This document shows positions 47,081 through 55,953 of a DNA stretch of 64,000 nt, in pieces. The translations under genes and the position numbers were made by a program. Positions within the stretch are counted from its first letter, which is position 1. Every line of letters starts with the position of its first letter. Location: positions 62,001 through 126,000 of the forward strand of contig NZ_JAKNTW010000032.1 in assembly GCF_022213955.1 (NCBI RefSeq), given 5' to 3'. The notes under the pieces were generated by a model. It was not told the DNA's origin and searched no databases. It saw only the letters and a program-made list of their open reading frames with translations. Source of the stretch: Dolomitihabitans soli. Lineage in GTDB: Bacteria > Actinomycetota > Actinomycetes > Streptosporangiales > Streptosporangiaceae.

Positions 47081-49585
47081 GTGCCGCACATGTCTCGTCG
47101 CCAGGTTCTCTCCCTGCTCCCCGCCGCCGGTCTGCTCACCGTAGCCTCCCCCTCGCGTGCCATGGCGGGGATCGATCACGCGCGGCTGCTCACCAACACC
47201 GTGGCGATCTTCGCGGGGACCCCGGAGGTCAACGCCCGGCCCGAGGTCGCCGGCAAGCTCGCGGCGATCGTCAGCACCGCCAGGCAGCGGCTGACCGCCA
47301 TGGACCAGGCGGGCGATGGCGAGCTGTTCGCCGGCCTGAAGCTCGGCACCGACGACGCCAACCTGCGCCTGGCCTTCCAGTACCTGTACGAGATCGCGCT
47401 CGCCACCCGCACACCGGGTGGCGGGCTCATCGATGACACCGCAGTCCAGGGGCGGGTCGTCGACGGCCTGTCGTGGTTGCACGAGCGTTACTTCGGCGAC
47501 CAGTCGAAGGGCTACTACGGCAACTGGCACAACTGGGAGATCGGCATCCCGACCCACGTGAGCAGGACGCTGATCCTGCTGGCGGAACGGTTGCGGGCGG
47601 GACGGCCCGACCTGACGGCGACCTACCTCGCCTCGATGGACGCCTACCTGCGCAACGGCAAGAACGGCGACGTCGACCTCGACTCGCGCTTCCACACCGG
47701 GGCGAACCTGGCCGACATCGCCGCCAACCGGATCCTGCAGGGCGCGCTCACCGGCGACGACGCCCGCGTCGGCAAGGCCATCTCCGACCAGGCCACCGTC
47801 TTCGCCACGATCGACCCCTACAACCTCCAGCACGGCGTCACCGACGGCTACTACCGCGACGGCTCCTTCATCCAGCACCACTCGGTCGCCTACACCGGCT
47901 CCTACGGGCGCAGCCTGCTGTCCCGTGTCGTGCAGACCCTCAAGATGCTGGAGGGCGCGACGAGCGGAGGCGCCTCGGACCTGGCCGGCGTGGTGTACCG
48001 CTGGATCGCCGACGGCTTCGCCCCGCTGATCTTCGAGGGCTGGATGATGGAGATCGTCAAGGGGCGGGCGGTCTCGCGTACCAACACCGGCTACACCGAC
48101 GTCGGGGTGATCATTGAGGCCATCGCCGACCTGGCCGACCACGTCGAGGGCGCCGGCGCGCTCGCCCTGAAGAAGTACGTCAGGCACCTGCCGGCCGCCG
48201 ACATCGCCGCCTTCGTCTCCCCGATCAGCGTCGCCCGTTACGCTGCCATTCGCGCTGACCCCGCCATCCCGGCCGCCGACCTGAACCCGCCCGCGCGCTC
48301 CGTGGCGTTCAACGCCATGGACCGGACCGTCCACCGGCGTCCCGGCTACGCCTTCGCCCTGGCGCGCAGCTCCGACCGGATCAGCAAGTACGAGTACATG
48401 AACGGCGAGAACCTCATGCCCTGGTTCCAGGGCGACGGCGCGTACCATCTCTACCTCGCGGGCGAGGACCAGCGCGAAGTCTTCGGCGTCGACTACTACA
48501 CGACCGTCTCGCCGTACCGCCTGGCCGGGGTCACCGCGCCGGTGGAGGAGCGGCGGACGGTGCCCGAGCTGTACGGCCGGTTCTGGTACGAGAACCCGGG
48601 CCATCCGCTGAACTTCACCTCCTCCTCGGAGTCCCAGAACACCTACGTGTACTTCCCCCGCGCTCAGAACGCCTTCTCCGGCGGCGCGACGCTCGGCGCG
48701 TACGGCGCGGCCGGCATGGTCCAGTCCGACGACGCCGCGTACACCGCCAAGCAGGCGGGCCTCCTGCCCGACGACTTCGTCGCCTACCGGAACGCCCGCG
48801 CGACCAAGTCCTGGTTCATGCTCGACGACGAGATCGTGGTCCTGGCCGCAGGCGTCTCCGGTCAGGGCGGTCGCGGCGCGGTGACCTCCGTGGACAGCCG
48901 TATCGCCGCTCCCGGCGACGCGGTCGTGCTCACCGGCGAGGGCTGGAACGGCGGGGCCTGGCAGTCGGACGACACCACGCCGCCGCGCTGGCTGCGCTAC
49001 GCCAACGGCACCCGCCGTACCGCGGTCGGCTACGCCTTCTTCACCAAACAGCGCGTCGCGGCCGGGTTGGAGACGGTGACCCGCAGCCGCAGAGCCGTCC
49101 GCACGGCCAATCCCGACACCAGCGTGACCAAGAACGTCTTCACCGCCTCGGTCGCCCACCCCGCCACCGGCGACGCCCCCGCCCTCGCCTACGCCCTGGT
49201 CCCGAACGCGACCGAGACCCGGCTGCGCGGCTACGCGGACGGCCCGCTGACCGTCCTGGCCAACAACCGGCACGTGCAAGCGATCAAGCACAAGACGCTG
49301 CGGATCGTCGCCGCCAACGTCTTCGCCGACGGCCCGCGCCACGCCGAGCGCCTGCTCGTCGACGGTCCCGCCTCGGTCATCGTCCAGTCCGGCGAACGCA
49401 CGGTCGTCGCCCTCTCCGACCCCACGATGAAACGCGACCGCGTCACCGTCGTCGTGCACGGCGCACCCCTCCGCGTCGTCACAGCCGACGAGGGGGTGAC
49501 GGTACGGCGCGTGCCGGGCGGCACCCTGATCCAGGCGGCGACCCGCCACGCCCACGGCCGCACCTTCACCGCCACCCTGCGCTGA
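47081..49585 (+). CDS. Polysaccharide lyase family 8 (hyaluronate/chondroitin/xanthan lyase type), Tat-exported
   Basis: This 834-residue enzyme starts at GTG 47081 (GGAG 7 nt upstream). A twin-arginine signal (MSRRQVLSLLPAAGLLTVAS) is followed by an (alpha/alpha)-toroid domain. Catalytic residues in PL8 enzymes are Asn, His and Tyr. Matching segments here are GNWHNWEIGIP (Asn near residue 150) and DGSFIQHHSVAYTGSYG (His and Tyr near 265-280). A central super-sandwich beta domain and a C-terminal beta domain follow. It would break uronic-acid-containing polysaccharides by beta-elimination. The 3' end of the gene is the founder of the tandem repeat at 49550-49767. Confidence 0.9.
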   Translation: MPHMSRRQVLSLLPAAGLLTVASPSRAMAGIDHARLLTNTVAIFAGTPEVNARPEVAGKLAAIVSTARQRLTAMDQAGDGELFAGLKLGTDDANLRLAFQYLYEIALATRTPGGGLIDDTAVQGRVVDGLSWLHERYFGDQSKGYYGNWHNWEIGIPTHVSRTLILLAERLRAGRPDLTATYLASMDAYLRNGKNGDVDLDSRFHTGANLADIAANRILQGALTGDDARVGKAISDQATVFATIDPYNLQHGVTDGYYRDGSFIQHHSVAYTGSYGRSLLSRVVQTLKMLEGATSGGASDLAGVVYRWIADGFAPLIFEGWMMEIVKGRAVSRTNTGYTDVGVIIEAIADLADHVEGAGALALKKYVRHLPAADIAAFVSPISVARYAAIRADPAIPAADLNPPARSVAFNAMDRTVHRRPGYAFALARSSDRISKYEYMNGENLMPWFQGDGAYHLYLAGEDQREVFGVDYYTTVSPYRLAGVTAPVEERRTVPELYGRFWYENPGHPLNFTSSSESQNTYVYFPRAQNAFSGGATLGAYGAAGMVQSDDAAYTAKQAGLLPDDFVAYRNARATKSWFMLDDEIVVLAAGVSGQGGRGAVTSVDSRIAAPGDAVVLTGEGWNGGAWQSDDTTPPRWLRYANGTRRTAVGYAFFTKQRVAAGLETVTRSRRAVRTANPDTSVTKNVFTASVAHPATGDAPALAYALVPNATETRLRGYADGPLTVLANNRHVQAIKHKTLRIVAANVFADGPRHAERLLVDGPASVIVQSGERTVVALSDPTMKRDRVTVVVHGAPLRVVTADEGVTVRRVPGGTLIQAATRHAHGRTFTATLR

Positions 49586-49767
49586 CCCGCCAGGCCCACG
49601 GCCGTACCTTCACCGCCACCCTCGCTGACCCGGCGGGCCCACGGCCGCACCTTCACCGCCACTCTGCGCTGACCCGCCAGGCCCACGGCTGTACCTTCAC
49701 CGCCACCCTCGCTGACCCGGCGGGCCCACGGCCGCACCTTCACCGCCACTCTGCGCTGACCCGGCTC
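49550..49767 (+). repeat. Five-copy duplication of the PL8 gene's 3' end
   Basis: Copies of 44, 43, 44, 43 and 44 bp start at 49550, 49594, 49637, 49681 and 49724. The first is the end of the PL8 gene, encoding HGRTFTATLR and the stop. Copies 2 and 4 share one variant (with a single-base deletion) and 3 and 5 share another, so the array is an 87-bp unit duplicated twice. All later copies lie after the stop and are non-coding in the PL8 frame. Confidence 0.9.
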
Positions 49768-49981
49768 CCCGGCGCCTGGCGGCTTCTCGGTGCGCGGGGC
49801 GTCCGGGGGGTCGGTGGCCGGGCATGGGGTCGCCACGAGCCGATGCCCTCCGTGTCGACGTCAAGATCGGCGTCATGGGGAACGCCGTCGGACCCGTGGT
49901 CGCCCGCTCGCCCGTCTGCGCGTCTGCGCGTCTGCAAGGGAACAGGGTGGGCGGGCACCGGCCAGGCTCCACAATGGTCGG

Positions 49982-51370
49982 GTGCACAGGCTGATCATCC
50001 TACTCGCGGTCGTGCTCGCCGCCTTGGGAACAGTGGCCATGATCGGCGCGGAGTTCGTGGTGACGAAGGTCCCGCTGCTGTTCATGGGATATGCGGCGGG
50101 GGCTGCCGCGGTGACGGGTGGCTTGTGGGCGAGGGTGCGGTGGCCGGACAGTCCGGTGGGATCGTTGCTGGCCTGGAGCGGGGTGATGTGGCTGGCCACC
50201 GGGGTCAGCTACGGGGGCACGCCCGCGGGTCTCGCGCTGGGCGCGGCGGCGTCGGCCCTCCAGCACGGACTGCTCGGACACGTGATGGTCGTGCTCCCAC
50301 ACGGCCGCGCGGACACGCCGTTCCGTCGAGGGGTCGTGGCGCTCGGCTACGCGGTGCCTCTCCTCTCCGCCGCGATGTCGATGGCGTACGGAGAACCGGC
50401 CGACGGGGGGTGCCTCTGCCTGGCTCAGGCGTTCGGCTGGGGAACAGGAGGGACGCCGCTGGCCCTCTTCGGGGTGGCGATGGCCGGCGGATACGTGGTC
50501 GCGCTGTCGGCGGCGGTGTACCTGCGCTGGTCTCGGCTGCCGCGGCAGGAACGGAACGCGGCCGTCACGTTCTCCGGGCTGGTGCTCATGCTGCTGGTGC
50601 TGGCACTCGAGGCGGGCAACCTGGCGCAGGCCGGCGGACTCGCGGTCTACTTCACCGGCGGGTTGCTGGACAGCCTGGTCGTGCTGGGTTACATCGTCTG
50701 GCCGCTGGCCTATCGTGTCGTGCTCGGCCGTACGGAAGCGGCGCGCCGGATGGCCGAGCTCCTCGACGCGGGCGATGAGGCCAGGCGCCGGATCGAGCGG
50801 GACCTCCATGACGGCGCCCAGCAGCGGCTGGTCAACGTGCGGCTGTTGCTGGGGCTGGCGCGTGACGAGCCGGCCCGCCTCGGTCAGGCCGTCGCCGAGC
50901 TGGGCCGGGCCCTGGAGGAGCTACGGGAGCTGGCGCGCGGCGCGTTCCCCGCGGTGCTGGCCGAGGCTGGGCTGGGTCCCGCGCTCGGCTCGCTGGCCGA
51001 GCGGGCCGCCCTGCCCGTCCGGGTACGGACCGACCTGCCCGTACGGCCGGCGCCGCAGGTCGAGCGCACCGCGTACTTCGTGGCCGCGGAGGCACTGGCC
51101 AACGCGAGCAGGCACGCCGGCCCGGCAACCGTGGCGATCACTGCTGTGCTGGACAAGGGCCTGCTGACCGTGGAGGTGACCGATGACGGATGCGGGGGTG
51201 CCGTTCGGGGAGGAGGCCTGCGCGGCCTGGCCGACAGGGTGGAGGCGTGCGGGGGGAGTCTCTCGCTGCACAGCCCGCCCGGGGCGGGAACCACCGTGCG
51301 AGCCGTGTTACCCGCGCAGATAGCGGAGGACGGCCAGGACCCGCCGGTTGTCGGCGGCCGTGTCCGTTAG
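49982..51370 (+). CDS. Membrane sensor histidine kinase (NarL/LuxR-partner type, HisKA_3)
   Basis: This 462-residue protein (GTG 49982) has about six to eight TM helices in residues 1-245 and no large extracytoplasmic domain. The dimerisation helix contains the phosphoacceptor His in RIERDLHDGAQQRLVNVRLLLG (about 278-300). A short HATPase domain has AAEALANASRHAG as N-box and TDDGCGGA and GGLRGLADRVEACGG as G-boxes. HisKA_3 kinases pair with LuxR-type response regulators. The apparent partner is encoded convergently and overlaps the kinase gene by 63 nt, an unusual arrangement. Confidence 0.9.
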   Translation: MHRLIILLAVVLAALGTVAMIGAEFVVTKVPLLFMGYAAGAAAVTGGLWARVRWPDSPVGSLLAWSGVMWLATGVSYGGTPAGLALGAAASALQHGLLGHVMVVLPHGRADTPFRRGVVALGYAVPLLSAAMSMAYGEPADGGCLCLAQAFGWGTGGTPLALFGVAMAGGYVVALSAAVYLRWSRLPRQERNAAVTFSGLVLMLLVLALEAGNLAQAGGLAVYFTGGLLDSLVVLGYIVWPLAYRVVLGRTEAARRMAELLDAGDEARRRIERDLHDGAQQRLVNVRLLLGLARDEPARLGQAVAELGRALEELRELARGAFPAVLAEAGLGPALGSLAERAALPVRVRTDLPVRPAPQVERTAYFVAAEALANASRHAGPATVAITAVLDKGLLTVEVTDDGCGGAVRGGGLRGLADRVEACGGSLSLHSPPGAGTTVRAVLPAQIAEDGQDPPVVGGRVR

Positions 51371-51958
51371 GCCGAGCTTGCCGAAAATGCCACGGACGTA
51401 GCCTTCGACCGTCTTCTGCGTGAGTCCGAGCAGGTCAGCGATGCCCTGGTTTGATCTGCCCTCCGCGACGAGGGTGAGCACTTCACGTTCGCGTGGGCTG
51501 AGCCGGTCGAGCGGGCCGGGCTCACGGGGCCGGGACACCAACCGCGCGACCACGGTGGGGTCGAGTACGGTCTGTCCGGCCGCCACGCGGTGCAGCGCGT
51601 CGGCCAGCTCGTCCGGCGCCCCGACCCGATCCTTCAGCAGGTAGCCCGTCCGGTGCGGGGCACCGCCGAAGAGCTCTCCCGCGTGATGGGTCTCCACATG
51701 GTTGGACAGGAGCAGCACCGCGACGGACGGATGCTCCCGGCGTAGCCGAATTGCCAGCTCCAGCCCCTCGACCGTATAGCTGGGCGGCATGCGGATGTCC
51801 ACGACCGCCACCTCGGGCGGACGGGCTCGAACCAGTCCCGCCAGCGTCTCCCCGTCGCCCGCCAGGCCGGTGACGGTGAAACCCGCGCGTTCCAGAAGGA
51901 CGGCCAGGCCCTCGCGGAACAACGCGGAGTCGTCGGCGATCATCACCTGCACGGTCAC
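51308..51958 (-). CDS. LuxR/NarL-family response regulator
   Basis: This 216-residue regulator starts at GTG 51958, overlapping the CPBP gene end by 4 nt. The receiver domain has the acidic pair in VQVMIADDSALFREGL, the phosphoacceptor Asp in EVAVVDIRMPP (about residue 54) and the conserved Lys in GYLLKDR. The C-terminal LuxR helix-turn-helix is LSPREREVLTLVAEGRSNQGIADLLGL plus VEGYVRGIFGKLGL. Its last 63 nt run opposite the histidine kinase's last codons. It is the likely partner of that kinase. Confidence 0.93.
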   Translation of the reverse strand: MTVQVMIADDSALFREGLAVLLERAGFTVTGLAGDGETLAGLVRARPPEVAVVDIRMPPSYTVEGLELAIRLRREHPSVAVLLLSNHVETHHAGELFGGAPHRTGYLLKDRVGAPDELADALHRVAAGQTVLDPTVVARLVSRPREPGPLDRLSPREREVLTLVAEGRSNQGIADLLGLTQKTVEGYVRGIFGKLGLTDTAADNRRVLAVLRYLRG

Positions 51959-52830
51959 ACGGTAGCCGCAGCCGTCTTCCGGCGCGGCGGCTGGATGTGG
52001 CCCGCCCGTACGGCCATGACGAGAAGGACGGCTCCCACGGCTGCGGCGACCAGGATGAGGACGAGCCCGGACTCCGGATCACCGGGGCCGCCGACCCACA
52101 GCTGCGGGCCGTTGACATGACCGCGCAGCAAAGGGGTTTCGCTGATGGCGCCGGCACCGGTCGATCCCGCCCCGAACACCGAGTTCTGGAACAGGTTCCA
52201 GCCGGTGTGGATGCCGATGGGCAGCCACAGCGACCGGGTCAGCAGAAAGCCGCCGCCGAGCACGAGCCCGCCCGCCACGGTGATGCCGACCAGTGTCAGG
52301 GCCGTGGCGTTGGCGTTGGGCGCGTGGATGAGCCCGAAGACCACGGCGCTGAGCACAAGCGCCCACCAGGAGCCCAGGGCCTTCTCCGGCAGCCGCAGCA
52401 GCAGGCCGCGGAAGGCCCACTCCTCCCAGAAGGCGACGCACAGGGCGAGCACCGTCATGATGACGAGCGAACCGACGTTCACCGTGACCGCCGAGAAGGT
52501 GTACCAGCCCGCCACGGCCATGATCCCGAACACCAACGCCTGAACGACCGCGCCGACCGCTATGCCGCCCAACAGGTGGCGGACCGCGTTCTTGGCCGGG
52601 AAGCCGAGGCCTGCGAGCGACTCGCCCTCCATACGCCGGGCCGGCGGAACGGTGACGAGCGCTGCCACCACTCCCGCCAAGCCCAGCAGCAGTCCCAAGG
52701 CCGGGGTCAGGCCCTCAGGGCCGATCTGTAAGACCGCGACCAGGACGGCCTGCAGGGCGAAGAAGACGGCCAGCACCACGAACAGCAGGGCGAATGCCTG
52801 AGGCAGCGGATGGCCGAGGAATTTGCGCAT
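51955..52830 (-). CDS. CPBP-family intramembrane glutamic endopeptidase
   Basis: This 291-residue membrane protein has about eight TM helices. It carries the three CPBP (Abi/Rce1-like) motifs: EEWAFRGLLL (ExxxR-type with the catalytic Glu pair, about 155-164), FGLIHAPNA (His), and HTGWNLFQN (His with Asn). Bacterial members act in bacteriocin maturation, immunity or signal processing; their substrates are mostly unknown. I start it at ATG 52830 with GGAG 8 nt upstream. It is followed, with a GTGA overlap, by the response-regulator gene. This implies shared expression and perhaps regulated proteolysis of the kinase pathway. Confidence 0.9.
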   Translation of the reverse strand: MRKFLGHPLPQAFALLFVVLAVFFALQAVLVAVLQIGPEGLTPALGLLLGLAGVVAALVTVPPARRMEGESLAGLGFPAKNAVRHLLGGIAVGAVVQALVFGIMAVAGWYTFSAVTVNVGSLVIMTVLALCVAFWEEWAFRGLLLRLPEKALGSWWALVLSAVVFGLIHAPNANATALTLVGITVAGGLVLGGGFLLTRSLWLPIGIHTGWNLFQNSVFGAGSTGAGAISETPLLRGHVNGPQLWVGGPGDPESGLVLILVAAAVGAVLLVMAVRAGHIQPPRRKTAAATV

Positions 52831-53093
52831 GGGGGAGCTCCGGTTGGTAGGGGGCGGGCTCGATACTCCGGCACACTCGGCCAACCGTTCAAGATCCGTA
52901 TTTTCCCTCGAGGGATAACCCTGGGGTTCCGCGCCCTTCCCAGCCCACTGCCCGCGCCGATCGGGCGCTTCCCTTCAATGATCGTCGCCGGCCGGTGGCT
53001 CCGCTGGGCACCCAGGCGGTCGATCGCGTAGTCGCGCGAGCCTGCCGTACGGGATGCCCGGCTCGGCTCGTGAGACCGGCGGGACTTCCCGAT

Positions 53094-53136
53094 TTTCCAT
53101 GGCTTGCCATATATAATAGATGGCAAGCCATGGAAA
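53094..53136. promoter_or_regulatory. 43-bp palindrome with a TATAAT in its centre (MarR operator)
   Basis: TTTCCATGGCTTGCCAT (53094-53110) and ATGGCAAGCCATGGAAA (53120-53136) are perfect 17-bp inverted repeats. The 9-nt spacer overlaps TATAAT (53112-53117). Each arm also contains the small palindrome TGGCTTGCCA, so two dimers could bind. The site ends 15 nt before the start codon of the MarR operon and covers the likely -10 box, giving direct repression. Confidence 0.8.
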
Positions 53137-53151
53137 CTTGGAGGGGGCACC

Positions 53152-53364
53152 ATGAAGGCCAAGCAGATCCGTACGATCCAGCGCGCCGTACATCTGGCCG
53201 CCGGACTGGCGATCACCGGTCACATCTACCTGGCACCGCCTGCCGATTCCCCCGCCCATGCGGCGATACGCTGGGTCATCGTGCCCGTCCTGCTGGCCTC
53301 GGGCGTGGCCATGTGGCAGTGGCCGCGCATCCGCCGGTTGATCCGCGCAAAGGAACGTGTGTGA
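53152..53364 (+). CDS. Small two-TM membrane protein co-transcribed with MarR
   Basis: This 70-residue protein starts at ATG 53152 after GGAGGGGG. Basic ends ([11 protein letters not shown] and [12 protein letters not shown]) flank two hydrophobic stretches ([15 protein letters not shown] and [15 protein letters not shown]), so it is probably a two-helix membrane protein. Its stop overlaps the MarR GTG start in a GTGA. No known family is recognised. As a MarR-regulated partner it may be a small efflux or stress component. Confidence 0.75.
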   Translation: MKAKQIRTIQRAVHLAAGLAITGHIYLAPPADSPAHAAIRWVIVPVLLASGVAMWQWPRIRRLIRAKERV

Positions 53365-53819
53365 CCTCACTGCCCCGACAGTCGTCCCTCGGCTATCAGA
53401 TCAACCACCTGGCCCGGCTGCTCGGCAACGGGTTGCGGATCAACATCGCCGACACCGGAGTGACACCGGGACAGTTCGCCCAGTTGCTGGCGTTGTACGA
53501 GGAGGACGGGCTTACCCAGCAGGAACTGTGCGAACGGGTCAGGATCGACCAGTCGACGATGGCCCACACGCTCAAGCGCATGCAACGCGACGGCCTGGTC
53601 GTCCGCGTCACCGACGCTCAAGACCGGCGGCGCTCCCATTACATGCTCACTGAACGGGCCCGCCAGATCCAGACCGCGCTCACCCAGGGCGCCCGGGAGG
53701 CCAACGCTCGCGCCCTGCGGGGGGTCGGCGGGGAGGAGCGCGAGGCTTTCATGCGCACGCTCGGCCGCATGATCGCGAACCTTGAGGAGGGCGACCAGCC
53801 CGCCGCGCTTCAGGAGTAG
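53361..53819 (+). CDS. MarR-family repressor
   Basis: This 152-residue protein has the MarR winged helix: [22 protein letters not shown], the recognition helix [20 protein letters not shown], and the wing [19 protein letters not shown]. It starts at GTG 53361, translationally coupled to the small membrane protein gene. The upstream 43-bp palindrome is its likely autoregulatory operator. The inducer is unknown. Confidence 0.9.
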   Translation: MTSLPRQSSLGYQINHLARLLGNGLRINIADTGVTPGQFAQLLALYEEDGLTQQELCERVRIDQSTMAHTLKRMQRDGLVVRVTDAQDRRRSHYMLTERARQIQTALTQGAREANARALRGVGGEEREAFMRTLGRMIANLEEGDQPAALQE

Positions 53820-54150
53820 CGGGCGGGGCTCGGTACACGCCTGCGTTCTGCCGCTCTTCGCGCCGCCGATGGCGGGATCTTTCGCCTGCGGTCAATCTGT
53901 GGTTGCTGTGGCTCAACGCGCGGGACGGCATGCGGATGACCGGACGGCTCGCGCTCCCCAAGAGGGGCCAGGACGCTCTCCGCCGAAACGCCGCCTGCCC
54001 GGCACTCCTAGAGCGGTGTCCACCAACCTTCGCCGGGTCCAAGCGGCTCCGACCTCGGCGATCACGGCTTCTGGAGCCAGTGAACGTTACTGGACCCGCA
54101 CTAGACCTCCACGACGGCGAGCCGGGGCCAGATCGGCGGCGGCAACGGGA
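53820..54150. other. Gene-free 331 nt; nothing convincing
   Basis: This stretch lies between the convergent MarR and MBL-fold genes. It has open frames on both strands but none with a ribosome site, sensible start and recognisable content. I see no strong hairpin at either gene end and no repeats. It may be decayed sequence. Confidence 0.4.
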
Positions 54151-54903
54151 TCAGCGTGCCAGTTCCCAGCGTTTGCCCGTGGGCAGGTCCGCCACGTGCA
54201 GGTCCGGGCCGGCCAGGGCGATCACGTCTGCGGCGGTCCCGTTGGTGCGGAACAGCCTCGAGAGTGGATCACGCCCGTGGGCGTCGTGCACCGGAACGAG
54301 TACTCCCGCGCCGAGCGCAGAGGCTCCGGCCACGGCGCGAGCGGGGTCCATCACCAGGCGTGGGCCGAAGCGCGGCTGCAGGCCGTTGACCGGCAGCAGG
54401 GTCAGGTCCACGGGCGGGTGCTCGGCGCGGTACCGCTCCAGCGGCTCGACCTCGCCGGCCTCCCCGCCGAAGAACACCCGGGCGTCGGGGGTGCTGAAGG
54501 CGTAGGCGTTATTGGGCCACACCAGAGTCCGCCCCGAGGGCACCACATGCATCGTCAGGCCGGGCGTGATCTCGCGGGTCTGCCCCCAGCGCACCTCTTC
54601 GGCGCGCCGGAAGCCCCGTGCCCTGGCGCGGCGGGCCATTCCTGCGGTGGGGACGTACAGCGGTGTGGAGTCCTTGCGCGGCAACGGGCGCAGCGCGCGT
54701 AGGTCCCAGTGGTTGGTGGCCCGGTTGGTGACGACGATGGCGGTCAGCGGCGGCAACTCGGAGACCCCCAGGCCCAGCGGTTCACCGCGCCGCAGCCACC
54801 ATCGCTCGGTGAACCACGGATCGGTGAGCACCGTGTGGCCGCCCAGCTCAAGCAGCACGCAGGAATTGACCACTCGGGTGACGGCGATCGATTGCTTGGT
54901 CAT
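54151..54903 (-). CDS. MBL-fold (UlaG-like) protein with degenerate metal site
   Basis: This 250-residue protein (ATG 54903) resembles the UlaG/RomA branch of metallo-beta-lactamase-fold hydrolases: VVNSCVLLELGGHTVLTDPWF and LTAIVVTNRATNHWDLRALRPLP, then WPNNAYAFSTPDARVFFGGEAGEVE and DLTLLPVNGLQP. The usual H-x-H-x-D-H metal motif reads N-R-A-T-N-H here, and the GDTG-type strand is GGEAG. The metal site is thus incomplete and hydrolase activity is doubtful. A 16-bp palindrome overlaps the region 17-32 nt upstream of the start. Confidence 0.78.
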   Translation of the reverse strand: MTKQSIAVTRVVNSCVLLELGGHTVLTDPWFTERWWLRRGEPLGLGVSELPPLTAIVVTNRATNHWDLRALRPLPRKDSTPLYVPTAGMARRARARGFRRAEEVRWGQTREITPGLTMHVVPSGRTLVWPNNAYAFSTPDARVFFGGEAGEVEPLERYRAEHPPVDLTLLPVNGLQPRFGPRLVMDPARAVAGASALGAGVLVPVHDAHGRDPLSRLFRTNGTAADVIALAGPDLHVADLPTGKRWELAR

Positions 54904-54919
54904 GTCCCGACGATGAGCC

Positions 54920-54935
54920 TTCATGTACACATGAA
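54920..54935. promoter_or_regulatory. 16-bp palindrome upstream of the MBL-fold gene
   Basis: TTCATGTACACATGAA is a perfect palindrome apart from the central AC. It is followed on the minus strand by TTGACT, a possible -35 box. It lies 17 nt upstream of the start codon. The form fits a small helix-turn-helix repressor site, but the regulator is unknown. Confidence 0.4.
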
Positions 54936-55007
54936 GTCAAGCAAGGACGTGAGCCAGAAAGGCGAGAGCGAAGAAGCTTCTGGACACTCTGTCCAAGGCC
55001 GGTCGTA

Positions 55008-55297
55008 CTTGCAGGTCCGGGGCTCAAGGCGATGTTCGCTTGCATCTACGCAGGTCTCCGGCCGGAGGAAGCGGCGGACCTATGCCTGAGTCCGCGTGTG
55101 GTTGCTCATGTCTGGGAGAAAACAAGGCCACAGCAACAAGCGCTGGACGAATTCGGGGGAGACCTTGACAGTCCGATCCCGCCCGCCCTTGCGACAAGCT
55201 GCACGAGCACGTCAAGGCGTACGGCACAGCAGCCGATGGCCGACTGTTCCGCACTTCGAAGGGTGGTTCCTATTCCAGCATTGGGCACTCGCGATGA
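55008..55297 (+). pseudogene. Tyrosine recombinase (integrase) relic 1
   Basis: Pieces of an actinomycete phage-type integrase can be read in different frames. GLKAMFACIYAGLRPEEAAD is in one frame, RWTNSGETLTV in a second, and KLHEHVKAYGTAADGRLFRT plus SKGGSYSS in a third, ending at TGA 55295-55297. The AGLRPEEA box normally carries the first catalytic Arg. At least two frameshifts and an internal deletion have destroyed the gene. The C-terminal catalytic Arg-Tyr part is missing. The ATG of the NPCBM gene overlaps its end. Confidence 0.7.
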
Positions 55298-55953
55298 CGT
55301 TCTGCGGTGAAACTGACCAGAAGCGAGATCCCGCCGTCAAGGCGGCCATCGTTACCGGTCTCGCCACAGTCCTGGGAGCAGTAATCGCGGCAACCGGTGC
55401 CTTTGCGACAGGGTGGCTTCAATTCCAGCGCCCACAGCCCAGCAGCTCGCCTGGGAGTCTCGACACCGGACACCCGAGTATCCAGACGTCGGTAGCACCA
55501 TCTCAGAGCGTAAAAGCGGTTGCGAAGTCGACCCCGACTAGAGCATATCTGTTCGATATGGATCCGGTGGAAGGGGAGCAAGGCGGCTTGATGGGGCCCG
55601 CTTGGAGTGTCGGTAGCCAGAAGGTCAATGGAAAAACGTACGAACGTAGCCTGTCTCTGCGGAGCTGTTACAGCGAGAGCTATGTTGGCTATGATCTTAA
55701 TCGTCAACATAAGGAATTCGGTACGCTAATAGGTCTTTCCGATTCGGCCCCTTCTGGGTACAGCATTCGATTTCAAGCTTTCTTGGACGGAAAAAGGCTA
55801 GTGCAGCATGACCTGGGAGTCGGGCACACAAAGAAGCTCAAGTTGGACGTGACTGGAGGCCTGCGCCTTTTGCTTAGGGCTCAACTGCTGTCACCTTGCT
55901 TGAATAGCACAAATGGAGTTGCCGTCTGGGCAGATGCTTGGATCTCCAAGTGA
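55294..55953 (+). CDS. Membrane-anchored NPCBM-like domain protein
   Basis: This 219-residue protein starts at ATG 55294. One TM helix covers about 20-43 (AIVTGLATVLGAVIAATGAFATGWL-like), then a Pro/Ser-rich linker up to about 85, then a beta-rich domain. The domain segments SVGSQKVNGKTYERSLSL, YDLNRQHKEFGTLIGLSDSA, IRFQAFLDGKRL and VAVWADAWI fit the NPCBM/NEW2 carbohydrate-binding-type fold. Third-position GC is lower than in most neighbours, which suggests transfer with the recombinase relics around it. It probably displays a binding domain outside the membrane. Confidence 0.72.
   Translation: MTFCGETDQKRDPAVKAAIVTGLATVLGAVIAATGAFATGWLQFQRPQPSSSPGSLDTGHPSIQTSVAPSQSVKAVAKSTPTRAYLFDMDPVEGEQGGLMGPAWSVGSQKVNGKTYERSLSLRSCYSESYVGYDLNRQHKEFGTLIGLSDSAPSGYSIRFQAFLDGKRLVQHDLGVGHTKKLKLDVTGGLRLLLRAQLLSPCLNSTNGVAVWADAWISK

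Noticed and set aside
49231-49836. Antisense frame with a 29-residue repeat opposite the PL8 gene end
   Set aside because: The repeat is only the 87-bp DNA duplication read on the other strand. There is no ribosome site and the frame overlaps the well-supported PL8 gene.
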